Below, piece after piece: positions 1-8,623 of a DNA stretch of 64,000 nucleotides (its first letter is position 1; each line of letters opens with the position of its first letter). The stretch comes from Gaiella sp038230035 (GTDB taxonomy: Bacteria; Actinomycetota; Thermoleophilia; Gaiellales; Gaiellaceae): NCBI GenBank assembly GCA_038230035.1, contig JBBRNX010000003.1, positions 1-64,000 of the forward strand, read 5' to 3'. A program made the position numbers and the translations under genes. The notes below the pieces were generated by a model. It had not been told where the DNA came from. It did no database searches and worked only from the letters and a program-made list of their open reading frames with translations.

Positions 1-1971
1 CCTTCGGCAGCGATCTGCGCACGTCATCTGGAGCGGCTCGGCGCGACGATCGTGTCCGGCCCGCAGGGTGGAGCGGATGTCGTCCTCGTCGGGGACGGCG
101 CAGGGCGGGAGCTTACGCTCGCCGCGGCTGGCACCCTGGTGTGCGTTTTCGAATCCCACCGCCTCCGCAGCGGCGGTCTCGTCGCCTCCGAGACGACGGC
201 CCAGGCGGCGATTGCACTCACCGACTACATCGCCGAGCCGGGTGGGAGCCCCTCACGGACCGGCTGCGACATCGGCACGAGCGTCGCCGGCTTCTGCGCC
301 GTCCAGGCGGTGCTCGCCTGGCTGTACGGCGGCCGTGTCGCCGGCACGCAGCACGAGATAAAGGTGTCGGCGCTCCGCGCTCTCTCGACCCTGAAGACGA
401 TCCTCTGGGCTGCGCGCTCACGGCCCGACTCCTGGACAGGCACGCATGTGAGGTCGCGCGATCGGCTCGTCGACTCGGGGTATCGCACGCGCGACCGGCG
501 GATCACGCTCGACTTTCCGGTTGGTGCCGAGGAGGCGTGGCTCGGGTTCGTCCGCGAGCTGGGGCTCAACGCGGCGACGATCGAGCGCCTCCAGCCACGC
601 TGGCACGAGTCCGTTGGCTGGGGCGACGATGTCGATCCGGCCCGCCCGCTCTACGAAGAGCGATTGGCCGCTCTCGACGCGGAGGACGCAATCGCGCTCG
701 TTCGGCAAAACGGCGGCTCCTCGTTCCCGTTCCAGACGCCGGCGGAGTGCCTTGCGCATCCCCAGGCTGACGCACTCGGGCTCGTGGACTCGCTAGAGCA
801 CGGCTTGCCGTGGCGCGCCGGAGCACGCGGTGCGGTCCGCGTCGCAGCGGGCTGTGCCGGCGACCCGGGTCGGCCGCTGGCCGGTGTCCGGGTCGTCGAC
901 TTCGGTGTCGGGGGAGTCGGGCCGTTCGCGGGCGCGCTGCTCGCATGGCTTGGGGCCGACGTCGTCAAGATCGAGGCGCCGAACGAATTCATCCTCGCCG
1001 TCAGGCCGACGGTCGACGGAATCAGCACGACCTACCTGGCACTGAACCAAGGAAAGAGATCCGTCGCCCTCAACCTCAAGGACGCAGGAGATCATGCGCT
1101 CGCACGAGGGCTTGTTACAGACGCGGATGTCGTGATCGAGAACTTCCGGCCGGGTGCGCTCGCACGGCTCGGGCTCGGATACGAGGACGTCGCCGAGCTC
1201 AACCCGAGGGTGGTCTATTGCTCGGCGACCGGATTCGGCTGGGCCGGCCCGCTCGCCGACGAACCGTGCACCGACCCTCACATGCAGGCCTTCAGCGGCT
1301 TTGCGACGCAGAACGCCGACCAGGCCGACGGGACGCTGCGTCGCATCCGCTACTACGGCTTTGTCGATCTCGTGACCTCGATGGTCATCGTCGAGGCGGT
1401 CTGTGCGGCGCTCCTCGTCCGCACGACCGAGGGCGGCCCCGTGCGCGTGGAGACGTCGATGCTGCACGCCGTCATGGAAGCGCAGCAGGACGCCAGGCAC
1501 ACGAGGTTGGAGCCGGACGGCCTATTCCGAGCTCTCGACGGCTTCGTCGCGCTCACCTGCCGGACGGATGCCGAGTGGCGTGCTCTCGTCGATGCCCTGC
1601 CGGCGCCTGAGCTGCGCGACAGTCGCGAGCTAGCCACGTTGTCCGGGCGGGTCGATGAGCGGGATCGGGTGCGGGAAGCGCTCCAGGCCATCTTGGAAAC
1701 CAGACCGGCGGCGGCTTGGGAGCAGGCGCTCGGTCGTCGCGGTATCCCCTGCGCCCGCGTCCTCCACGACGACGAGGTGCTCGGCCGCAAGGAGTACTGG
1801 GACGAGGGACTTCTCCGCGAGCTGCCGCTTCCCCATGCCGCGCCGCTCGTGGCCGGCGGGCCGCCGTGGCGATTCGGCGCCGTCCGTCCGACACCAGCGG
1901 CTCCCGCACCCGGAGGAGACACCGAGGAGCTCCGGGCACATCCTGAAGCCTTCTGGCACACCGAAACCTGA
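1..1971 (+). CDS. Tandem class III CoA-transferase (CaiB/BaiF), 5'-partial
   Basis: Moves a CoA moiety between carboxylic acids, here probably for the catabolic block that follows. The reading frame is open from base 1, and the first residues (AICARHLERLGATIV) look like the Rossmann start of a CaiB domain, so the gene begins outside the window. A GTG at 52 is only an internal possibility. A second CaiB domain starts near base 875 (GVRVVDFGVGGVGPFAGALL, then GADVVKIEAP, ENFRPGAL). The Asp in CTDPHMQ, codon at 1273, aligns with the catalytic aspartate of the family. The first half is more diverged and may be a non-catalytic partner domain. Substrate cannot be read from the sequence. Confidence 0.85.
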   Translation, partial: PSAAICARHLERLGATIVSGPQGGADVVLVGDGAGRELTLAAAGTLVCVFESHRLRSGGLVASETTAQAAIALTDYIAEPGGSPSRTGCDIGTSVAGFCAVQAVLAWLYGGRVAGTQHEIKVSALRALSTLKTILWAARSRPDSWTGTHVRSRDRLVDSGYRTRDRRITLDFPVGAEEAWLGFVRELGLNAATIERLQPRWHESVGWGDDVDPARPLYEERLAALDAEDAIALVRQNGGSSFPFQTPAECLAHPQADALGLVDSLEHGLPWRAGARGAVRVAAGCAGDPGRPLAGVRVVDFGVGGVGPFAGALLAWLGADVVKIEAPNEFILAVRPTVDGISTTYLALNQGKRSVALNLKDAGDHALARGLVTDADVVIENFRPGALARLGLGYEDVAELNPRVVYCSATGFGWAGPLADEPCTDPHMQAFSGFATQNADQADGTLRRIRYYGFVDLVTSMVIVEAVCAALLVRTTEGGPVRVETSMLHAVMEAQQDARHTRLEPDGLFRALDGFVALTCRTDAEWRALVDALPAPELRDSRELATLSGRVDERDRVREALQAILETRPAAAWEQALGRRGIPCARVLHDDEVLGRKEYWDEGLLRELPLPHAAPLVAGGPPWRFGAVRPTPAAPAPGGDTEELRAHPEAFWHTET

Positions 1972-2014
1972 TGGGCCTGGTTTCGAGCAGATTCTCGGCG
2001 GAATCGGAATCTGG

Positions 2015-2021
2015 ACACTGT
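2015..2021. promoter_or_regulatory. Possible GntR operator, copy 1 (ACACTGT)
   Basis: The 7-mer ACACTGT (ACA-C-TGT palindrome) lies 12 bp before the chosen start of the GntR gene and recurs 17 bp before the acyl-CoA synthetase start. Autoregulation would fit FCD-type GntR proteins. The motif is short, so this is a weak call. Confidence 0.25.
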
Positions 2022-2033
2022 ATTCTCGATGAG

Positions 2034-2720
2034 ATGGACAGCCGCAAGACTCGCCCCCCCGGAATCGCGATACCGCCGTCCTACCCTGAGCTCGTGCGCC
2101 AGATGCTCGAAACGGAGATCATCGAGGGCAACCTGGTGGCCGGCGCTCGTGTGTCCGAGGACGAGCTGGCCCGCCGACTCGGTGTCAGCCGCACGCCTGT
2201 GCGAGAGGCGATGCGCGTTCTCGAAGGGCATGGCCTCATAGTGCGCCATCGGGGGAAAGGCACCTACGTCGCCCGCTTGACCACGAGCACCGAGGCGGAG
2301 ACGCTGTACGAGCTGCGAGCACCACTCGAAGGCTTCCTCGCCGGTCGCGCGGCGGAGAACATCACAGTTGCCGAGGTGGCAGAGTTGGAGCGGCTTGCCG
2401 CCGGTTTTCGCCAGGCGCTACCCGACCGTCAGCAGCAAGGTCTCGGAGGAATCACTGAGGCCGATTCGGCTCTCCACTGGTGCATCTACGATGCCGCGCG
2501 CTCCGAGCTCGTATCGATCGTGAGGAGCTACTGGAGCCGGCTGGCTCGGGAGCTCTACACGCGCGCCTTTCTCAGCGAGTCGCCCGAGCGTTTCGCCGAC
2601 CAGCACGACGAGATAGTCGTCGCGTTGAGGGCGCGCGACGGGGCCGCTGCGCGGCAGACAATGGAGCACCACATCCGGAGTGGCTGGGAGGCGGTCCGCT
2701 CCAGCTTCCAGTCAGGTTGA
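2034..2720 (+). CDS. GntR-family regulator, FCD subfamily
   Basis: DNA-binding regulator that probably senses a carboxylic acid or acyl-CoA intermediate of the flanking catabolic genes. The winged helix is at residues 20-80 (SEDELARRLGVSRTPVREAM, then GKGTYV). The rest is an all-helical FCD ligand domain with the usual metal-site histidines (HWCIYDA, QHDEIVVAL, HHIRSGW). The ATG at 2034 gives 228 residues. An ATG at 1971 overlaps the previous stop and would add 21 unconserved residues. The gene sits between the CoA-transferase and the synthetase on the same strand. Confidence 0.88.
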   Translation: MDSRKTRPPGIAIPPSYPELVRQMLETEIIEGNLVAGARVSEDELARRLGVSRTPVREAMRVLEGHGLIVRHRGKGTYVARLTTSTEAETLYELRAPLEGFLAGRAAENITVAEVAELERLAAGFRQALPDRQQQGLGGITEADSALHWCIYDAARSELVSIVRSYWSRLARELYTRAFLSESPERFADQHDEIVVALRARDGAAARQTMEHHIRSGWEAVRSSFQSG

Positions 2721-2726
2721 TCGTGT

Positions 2727-2738
2727 ACAGAACACTGT
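2727..2738. promoter_or_regulatory. Possible GntR operator, copy 2 (ACAG-N4-CTGT)
   Basis: ACAGAACACTGT is an inverted repeat of 4-bp arms that contains the ACACTGT also found before the GntR gene. It lies in the 35-bp gap before the acyl-CoA synthetase start at 2756. The shared motif suggests one regulator for both transcripts. Confidence 0.28.
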
Positions 2739-2755
2739 CGACATGACGCGTTAGA

Positions 2756-4321
2756 ATGGCGCTCGTGACGGGTCAGGCGCAGCGGGTCGGCGAGGCAGCC
2801 ACCGTGGCGCACCTCTGTCGCGGCGGCGCGCGACGCGCACCTGACCGGGTCGCCGTCGAATCGGGCGCGGGCAGCATCACATTCGCGGAGCTCGACCGGC
2901 GGTCGGAGTCACTCGCGCGCTACCTGCAAGGCGCCGTCGGATCCGGCAAGCGCGTCGGCATCTACTGCTCCAACCGGATCGAGTGGGTGGAGACCTACAT
3001 CGCCGCTCACAAGGCCGGCATCCCGGCTGTCCCGATCAACCACCGCTACCGATACCGGGAGCTCGAGCACATCCTCGGCGACGGCGATCTCGGCCTCGTC
3101 GTCCACGACGACCCAGCGCTCGGCGACGACGACGTCCGCAATCTGCTCGCAAACGTCGAGACACTGGCTGTCGGCGGAGCCTACGAGCGGGCCGCCAGCG
3201 GCAATCTGGCGGATCCGGTTGCGCCGCGCAGCTCGGACGAGGACCTCATCGTCTACACCTCCGGGACGACGGCCCTCCCGAAAGGGGTCGTCTACACACG
3301 CCGCACGCAACTCACGTCAGTAGCCGTGCCTCAGCTCGTGGTTGGCTACGACCCGTCCGACCGCTTCCTGCTCTTCACGCCGCTTGCCCACCGCGCCGCC
3401 CAGCCGCTCCTGCTCTGCGCCCTCTTCATGGGCGCTACGACGCACCTCCTGAGCCAATACAGCCCGACCGGGCTCGTCGCGGCGATTCGGGAGCACGACA
3501 TCACGGCGCTCGTCGGGGTGCCGACAGCCCTAAAGGATCTGCTGGGTCTACTGCGTGCCGAGGAGCTCGAGCCGCTGCTGGGCGTACGGCATGTCTTCAT
3601 GTCCGGCGAGACCGTCAGCTTCGACCTGCTGGGAGACATCCGATTGTTGTTCCCGAACGCTCGCTTCAGCACGGCCTACGGAAGCACCGAGGCTGGTCTC
3701 GTCACCTTCCTCGACCACGAGTACCAGCTCTCTCATCCGCGGTCGTGCGGTCGTGCTCTGCAGGGTGTCGAGGTGCGGCTGATCTCCGACGACGGGGGCG
3801 AGGCAGGCACAGACGAGCTGGGGGAGGTTCTCGTCCGTGCCGGCACGCCGGGCTCGTACACGGTGGCGGCCGGCTATCTCGGGCGGTCGGGGGTCGAGTC
3901 GTTCACCGACGTTGACGGCTGGTTCCACACGGGTGACGTCGCGACTGTCGACGCGGACGGCTTCTACTCGATCGTCGACCGCAAGAAGGACATGATCCTC
4001 TCCGGCGGTATGAACATCGCCTCGAAGGAGGTCGAGGAGATCGTGCTCTCCCACGCCGACGTCCAGGAGGTCGCCGTGACAGGCGAGCCGGACGAGCGCT
4101 TTGGCGAGCACGTCGTCGCCTGGGTCGTCCTACGGCCGGGCGTTGCCGTCACCGAGGGCGAGATCATCTCGCACGCCGCCTCGCAGGCGGCGTCGTACAA
4201 GAAGCCGAGTGTGGTGAGGTTCGTCGATTCGCTGCCGCGCTCGCCGACGGGCAAGGTTCTCAAGCGGGCGTTGCGCGCCGAGACCGAGCCTTTCCCTACA
4301 ACGACGGGAGAACTTGCATGA
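2756..4321 (+). CDS. Acyl-CoA synthetase (AMP-binding, ANL superfamily)
   Basis: Activates a carboxylic acid to its CoA thioester through an acyl-adenylate. The 521 residues carry the ANL motifs in order: YTSGTTALPKG (A3) near residue 165, YGSTEAG (A5) near 310, WFHTGDVATVDADGFY with DRKKDMILSGGMNI (A7-A8) near 385-425, and SPTGKVLKRALR with the A10 lysine near the C-terminus. It overlaps the next gene by 4 bp, so synthetase, amidohydrolase, MaoC hydratase and SDR form one translationally coupled unit. The acid activated is unknown. Confidence 0.92.
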   Translation: MALVTGQAQRVGEAATVAHLCRGGARRAPDRVAVESGAGSITFAELDRRSESLARYLQGAVGSGKRVGIYCSNRIEWVETYIAAHKAGIPAVPINHRYRYRELEHILGDGDLGLVVHDDPALGDDDVRNLLANVETLAVGGAYERAASGNLADPVAPRSSDEDLIVYTSGTTALPKGVVYTRRTQLTSVAVPQLVVGYDPSDRFLLFTPLAHRAAQPLLLCALFMGATTHLLSQYSPTGLVAAIREHDITALVGVPTALKDLLGLLRAEELEPLLGVRHVFMSGETVSFDLLGDIRLLFPNARFSTAYGSTEAGLVTFLDHEYQLSHPRSCGRALQGVEVRLISDDGGEAGTDELGEVLVRAGTPGSYTVAAGYLGRSGVESFTDVDGWFHTGDVATVDADGFYSIVDRKKDMILSGGMNIASKEVEEIVLSHADVQEVAVTGEPDERFGEHVVAWVVLRPGVAVTEGEIISHAASQAASYKKPSVVRFVDSLPRSPTGKVLKRALRAETEPFPTTTGELA

Positions 4322-5202
4322 ACGTCGCCGAGCTCATTGCGATCGACATCCACACCCACGCCAAGATCCCCGTCTCCGGCGACGAGGATCCGCTGACGAA
4401 GGCGCAGCGGCTCGAGGCATCGAAGATGTTCAAGACGGACGTCGACACGGCTGTGTCGGTCGAGGACGTCGCCGCCTACTACCGCGAGCGGAGGATGGCC
4501 GCCGTCGTCTTCGGTGTGGACAGCGAGGCCGGGACCGGCGAGGTGCCGGTCTCGAACGAGGAGATCGCCGAGATCGCCGCAGCGCATCCTGACGTGCTCA
4601 TCCCCTTCGCGAGCATCGACCCGTGGAAGGGCAAGGCCGGCGCCCGCGCCGCGCGCACCCTGATCGAGCACCACGGCGTCAAGGGGTTCAAGTTCCACCC
4701 GAGCATGCAGGCGTTCTTCCCGAACGACCGGCACGCCTACGTCCTCTACGAGGCCATCGCCGAGGCCGGCCTCCCGGCCCTCTTCCACACCGGCCAGAGC
4801 GGAATCGGGATGGGACAGAGAGGTGGCGGCGGCATCCGGTTGAAGTACTCGAACCCGCTGCACGTCGATGACGTCGCCGTCGACTTCCCGGACATGCCGA
4901 TCGTGCTCGCCCATCCCTCAGCGCCTTGGCAGGACGAGGCGATCGCTGTCGCGATGCACAAGCCGCAGGTCTACATCGACCTCTCGGGCTGGTCGCCGAA
5001 GTACTTCCCGCCGCAACTCGTCCACCATGCGAACACCCTCCTGAAGCACAAGGTGCTGTTCGGCTCCGACTTTCCGTTCATTACGCCCGAGCGCTGGCTT
5101 GCCGACTTCGAGCAAGCAGGGTTCCGTGACGAGGTGAAGCCGCTGATTCTCAAGGAGAACGCGGCTCGCTTGCTCGGGCTTGGAAACGGCGGCGCGTCAT
5201 GA
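4318..5202 (+). CDS. Amidohydrolase family 2 protein (ACMSD-like)
   Basis: Metal-dependent TIM-barrel hydrolase or decarboxylase of 294 residues. Metal-site signatures are visible: IDIHTHAK (HxH at about residues 11-13), GFKFHPS, LFHTGQSG, VLAHPSAPW and GSDFPF (Asp near 250). This pattern matches amidohydrolase 2 enzymes such as ACMSD and 2-pyrone-4,6-dicarboxylate-type enzymes. The substrate is probably a carboxylate produced by the surrounding CoA pathway. It overlaps both neighbours by 4 bp. Confidence 0.88.
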   Translation: MNVAELIAIDIHTHAKIPVSGDEDPLTKAQRLEASKMFKTDVDTAVSVEDVAAYYRERRMAAVVFGVDSEAGTGEVPVSNEEIAEIAAAHPDVLIPFASIDPWKGKAGARAARTLIEHHGVKGFKFHPSMQAFFPNDRHAYVLYEAIAEAGLPALFHTGQSGIGMGQRGGGGIRLKYSNPLHVDDVAVDFPDMPIVLAHPSAPWQDEAIAVAMHKPQVYIDLSGWSPKYFPPQLVHHANTLLKHKVLFGSDFPFITPERWLADFEQAGFRDEVKPLILKENAARLLGLGNGGAS

Positions 5203-5669
5203 CACCGATGTACTTCGAGGACTTCGAGGTAGGCGCGACCTTCTCGACGGCTGCCCGCACGATCACCGAGTCTGACGTCATCACCTTCGCCGGCGTCTCG
5301 GGTGACTTCAACCCCCTGCACGTCGATCGCGAGTTCGGCAGGTCGAGCCCGTTCGGCGAGCCGATCGCACACGGGCTCCTGGTGCTCTCCGTGGCCTCGG
5401 GCCTCGGAGTGCAGACGGGCATCTTCACCGGCACCAATCTCGCCTTCCTCGGGCTCGAGGACTGGCGCTTCGTCGGCTCGGTGAAGTTCGGGGACACGAT
5501 CAGGATGGAGTCGACCGTGCTCGAGACCCGCCGCACGAGCAAGCCCGACCGAGGGGTCGTCCGGATCGGCCAGGAGATCAAGAACCAGCGCGACGAGGTC
5601 GTTCAGAAGGGCGTGTTCGTCTCGCTGATGGCCGCCCGGACGCTCGGCGACGAGGAGGAAGACCGCTAA
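5199..5669 (+). CDS. MaoC-like (R)-specific enoyl-CoA hydratase
   Basis: Hot-dog-fold hydratase expected to hydrate an enoyl-CoA. The hydratase-2 signature is present (GVSGDFNPLHVDREF, with the D-x4-H catalytic pair), followed by IAHGLLVLSVASGLG. At 156 residues it is a normal single hot-dog domain. It starts inside the end of the amidohydrolase gene (ATGA) and its stop shares a base with the SDR start, so expression is coupled. Confidence 0.9.
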   Translation: MTPMYFEDFEVGATFSTAARTITESDVITFAGVSGDFNPLHVDREFGRSSPFGEPIAHGLLVLSVASGLGVQTGIFTGTNLAFLGLEDWRFVGSVKFGDTIRMESTVLETRRTSKPDRGVVRIGQEIKNQRDEVVQKGVFVSLMAARTLGDEEEDR

Positions 5670-6517
5670 TGGCAGGAGTCGAGGGACGCAGCGCAATCGT
5701 CACCGGAGCCGGCGGCGGGCTCGGCCGCTGCCACGCGCTGCTGCTGGCGAAGAACGGCGCCCGGATCGTCGCCAACGACCTCGGAACAGCGCTCGACGGC
5801 TCGGGAGCCTCGCACTCCGCGGCCGACGCCGTCGTCGCCGAGATCGTCGCAGCAGGCGGCGAGGCGGTCGCGAACCACGACGACATCACCGCCACCGGGG
5901 GAGGAGCGGCGGTGGTGCAACGGGCCCTCGACGCCTTCGGCCGGATCGACATCGTCGTCAACAACGCCGGCATCCTGCGCGACCGCACGTTCCACAAGAT
6001 GTCGGACGACGAATGGGACGCCGTTCTGAAGGTGCATCTCTACGGGACATTCAACGTGACTCGCGCGGCGATACCCCACTTCCGCGAGCAGGCCTACGGC
6101 CGGGTGATCGTGACCACTTCGGTGAGTGGCCTGTACGGCAACTTCGGACAGGCGAACTACGGGGCGGCCAAACTCGGCCTCGTCGGCTTGATCAACACGC
6201 TCGCGATCGAGGGCAAGAAGCTGAACATCTTCGCCAACGCAGTCTCGCCGCTCGCCCGCACACGCATGTCGGAGGAGATCCTCGCGGAGGAGTTCGACCC
6301 GGACTTTGTCTCGGCGCTCGTCGTCTACCTCGCAGGAGAGGAATGCGAGACGACCGGCGAGGTAATCCACGCCGCAGCCGGCCGCTACTCGCGCGTGCGC
6401 TACGCAGAGTCGATCGGCGTCGAATTCGTCGCAGTCCCATCCCCATCCGAGGTCGGCGAGAGGTGGGGCGAGATCATGGAGATGGAGGATGCGCGAGTAG
6501 TGCCGGAGACGGAATGA
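5669..6517 (+). CDS. Short-chain dehydrogenase/reductase (3-hydroxyacyl-CoA type)
   Basis: NAD(P)-dependent oxidoreductase of 282 residues. It shows TGAGGGLG (cofactor loop), NNAG near 96, the catalytic Ser in TTSVSGLYG and YGAAK (Tyr/Lys). The sequence resembles the dehydrogenase domain of multifunctional peroxisomal-type beta-oxidation enzymes. With the MaoC hydratase just upstream it would make a hydratase/dehydrogenase pair acting on the CoA ester made by the synthetase. Confidence 0.9.
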   Translation: MAGVEGRSAIVTGAGGGLGRCHALLLAKNGARIVANDLGTALDGSGASHSAADAVVAEIVAAGGEAVANHDDITATGGGAAVVQRALDAFGRIDIVVNNAGILRDRTFHKMSDDEWDAVLKVHLYGTFNVTRAAIPHFREQAYGRVIVTTSVSGLYGNFGQANYGAAKLGLVGLINTLAIEGKKLNIFANAVSPLARTRMSEEILAEEFDPDFVSALVVYLAGEECETTGEVIHAAAGRYSRVRYAESIGVEFVAVPSPSEVGERWGEIMEMEDARVVPETE

Positions 6518-6866
6518 CGAGGAGTCAAACGTAGCGGCACCCAGCCGAGATGTATCGGTGTCACGTTTTGCGGAGTTTCGGTTGTACTCGTCACCCCCGC
6601 AGCGATAATATCCAGTCGAATTAATACTGCGCACGCTAACTAAAGGCCGGAACTGCGGTCACAAACAGAACACAGCTTGACCGGGAGTGTGTCGATCTGT
6701 CATAACCGCACAACAAAATGGGATGCCGGTCACCCGCAGAACTGCGTGTTTGCGTCGAATGGGACGTGCCCGCAGAACCCACCTCAGCCCGGGCCAGATC
6801 GCCCCGGCTCCCATCGGTGACACCGGCGACTGCGTCCAGGGCGACTGCAAAAGGAGAGGGTGACGG
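6518..6866 (+). other. Intergenic leader before the ABC importer operon
   Basis: This 349-bp gap is less GC-rich than its surroundings and holds no convincing ORF. It should contain the promoter of the ABC importer, but no clear -35/-10 pair stands out. It ends with a strong ribosome binding site (AAAGGAGAGGG) just before the ATG at 6867. I saw no terminator hairpin for the upstream operon. Confidence 0.5.
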
Positions 6867-8549
6867 ATGGATCGTGATGTAAAACGTCAGTTTGACGAGT
6901 ACCGCATGACCGAAGCTGGACCGCTCGAGAACACCCTGATCGACGAACTCGCGGCAGGCGAGCTCGACCGGAAGGAGCTCCTGGCCCGCGCCAGCATGTT
7001 CGGCCTGTCGGTCGGGACGATCGGCCTGCTTCTGAAGTCCGTCGGCGAGGCTGAGCCCGCATTCGCTGCCACGCACGCCGCGAAGTCGGGCGGCACGATT
7101 CGCGTCGGGGTCGCAGCCTTCGGCGCGTCGCTCGAGCCCTACCTGCTCAACGAAGCAGGGTCGCTCGCGCTCGCCGGGATGCCCGGCGAGTTCCTCACGT
7201 TTACGAACGCGCAGGGGCAGGTCGTGCCCGCGCTCGCGGAGAGCTGGAAGCCGAACGCCGACGCCACCGTCTGGACGTTCCACATCCGCAAGGGGGTGAA
7301 GTTCCACAACGGCAAGACGCTGACCGCGGCCGACGTGGTGGCGAGCATGAAGCAGTACGTGGGGGCGAAGGGCTCGAATGCCGGCCTCGGCCCGTTCTTC
7401 GATCCCTCGGGCGTGTCAGCGAAGGGCCAGTACACCGTGGTCTTCCGGCTCAAGTCGGCGATCGGCGTGTTCCCGTACCTCGTCAGCCAGACGACGTACC
7501 AGGCGATCATCCAGACCGCCGAGAACGCGGTAAATCCCGGAGGCTGGGTGGCCGGTGGAATGATCGGCACGGGCCCCTTCAAAGTCGTCAAGTACACCGA
7601 CAAGCAAAGTGCCGTGCTCGTCCGACACAACGCCTACTGGGGCGGACGGCCACCGCTCGACGGGGTCAAGGTCACCTTCTTCCAGAGCAATGCGCCGCTC
7701 GTGCTCGCCATGCGGGCCGGGCAGATCGACCTCGCGATGCAGCTCTCGCCGCAAGAGGCACTGCCGTTCAAGAACAACAAGAAGTTCACCTACTACCAGC
7801 TCCCGACGGCGGCGCATCGCCAGGTCTGCATGCGGACCGACGGCCTGCTCAGGGACGCGCGCGTGCGGCGTGCCGTCGCGCTCGTCATCAACCGGCCGCA
7901 GCAGGTCCAGAAGATCATGCTAGGCGCTGCCGAGGTAGGGAACGACAATCCATTCTGGAAGCACTTCGCCTCGACCGACCCGTCGATCAAGCAGCGGACC
8001 CAGAACGTCACGCTGGCAAAGGCGCTGCTCGCGGCAGCCGGTGTGAAGAACCTGAAGTTCAACATCACCACGTGGAACTTCCTCGACCATACCGACCATG
8101 CGGCATCCATCCAAGCGTTTGCGCGCGAGGCTGGCATCGAGGTCGGCATCGAGGTGATGGATGTGTCCAAGTACTACGACTCGGAGCCGGCCGGCGCGGA
8201 CTACTTCTCCACGACACCGTGGCTGAACCGTACCTGCACGTTGACGGAGTACGGAGCACGCGGGGTGCCGAACATCTACATCACGCGCTGTTACAAGTCG
8301 ACAGGCGACTGGAACGCGTCGCACTACAAGAACCCCGAGTTCGATTCGCTGGCCGATACCTATCTCGCCGCGGCGGAGCTCAAGGCGCAGCGGAAGGCGA
8401 CGAAGCGGATGGCAGGCCTCCTGCTCCGCGACACGCCGGTGATCACCGACTACTTCATCACCTACGTGACGGCGAGCTCCTCGAAGGTCAAGAACTACGT
8501 GCCCGAGGGGCTTTCGCACATCAGGCTGGCGAAGGTCAGCCTGGCCTAG
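6867..8549 (+). CDS. ABC transporter substrate-binding protein, family 5 (peptide type)
   Basis: Extracellular solute-binding protein of the DppA/OppA/NikA class, 560 residues. After a 35-residue cytoplasmic-like stretch there is one hydrophobic segment (about 50-72) ending in AFAATHA, which looks like a signal sequence preceded by DRKELLARASMFG and not by a twin arginine. The mature part shows the family's WTFHIRKGVKFHNGKTLTAADVV block, cut here to WTFHIRKGVKFHNGK. It heads an operon with two permeases and a fused ATPase. The ligand may be an oligopeptide or the compound degraded by the nearby enzymes. Confidence 0.92.
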   Translation: MDRDVKRQFDEYRMTEAGPLENTLIDELAAGELDRKELLARASMFGLSVGTIGLLLKSVGEAEPAFAATHAAKSGGTIRVGVAAFGASLEPYLLNEAGSLALAGMPGEFLTFTNAQGQVVPALAESWKPNADATVWTFHIRKGVKFHNGKTLTAADVVASMKQYVGAKGSNAGLGPFFDPSGVSAKGQYTVVFRLKSAIGVFPYLVSQTTYQAIIQTAENAVNPGGWVAGGMIGTGPFKVVKYTDKQSAVLVRHNAYWGGRPPLDGVKVTFFQSNAPLVLAMRAGQIDLAMQLSPQEALPFKNNKKFTYYQLPTAAHRQVCMRTDGLLRDARVRRAVALVINRPQQVQKIMLGAAEVGNDNPFWKHFASTDPSIKQRTQNVTLAKALLAAAGVKNLKFNITTWNFLDHTDHAASIQAFAREAGIEVGIEVMDVSKYYDSEPAGADYFSTTPWLNRTCTLTEYGARGVPNIYITRCYKSTGDWNASHYKNPEFDSLADTYLAAAELKAQRKATKRMAGLLLRDTPVITDYFITYVTASSSKVKNYVPEGLSHIRLAKVSLA

Positions 8550-8623
8550 CAAACGACGTGAGGGTAGGCGGCGGTAGCTCAGGACGCCGCCCGCCCTCAT
8601 CGAGTTCTTGGGCTGACGCATTC

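Noticed and set aside
1353..2249. 298-residue minus-strand open frame
   Set aside because: Overlaps the CoA-transferase and GntR genes, which have clear domain motifs. The translation is low-complexity Ser/Arg.
8072..8623. N-terminal extension of the first DppB permease
   Set aside because: Out-of-frame reading of the binding-protein gene. The permease family starts at TRFLLKRLG.
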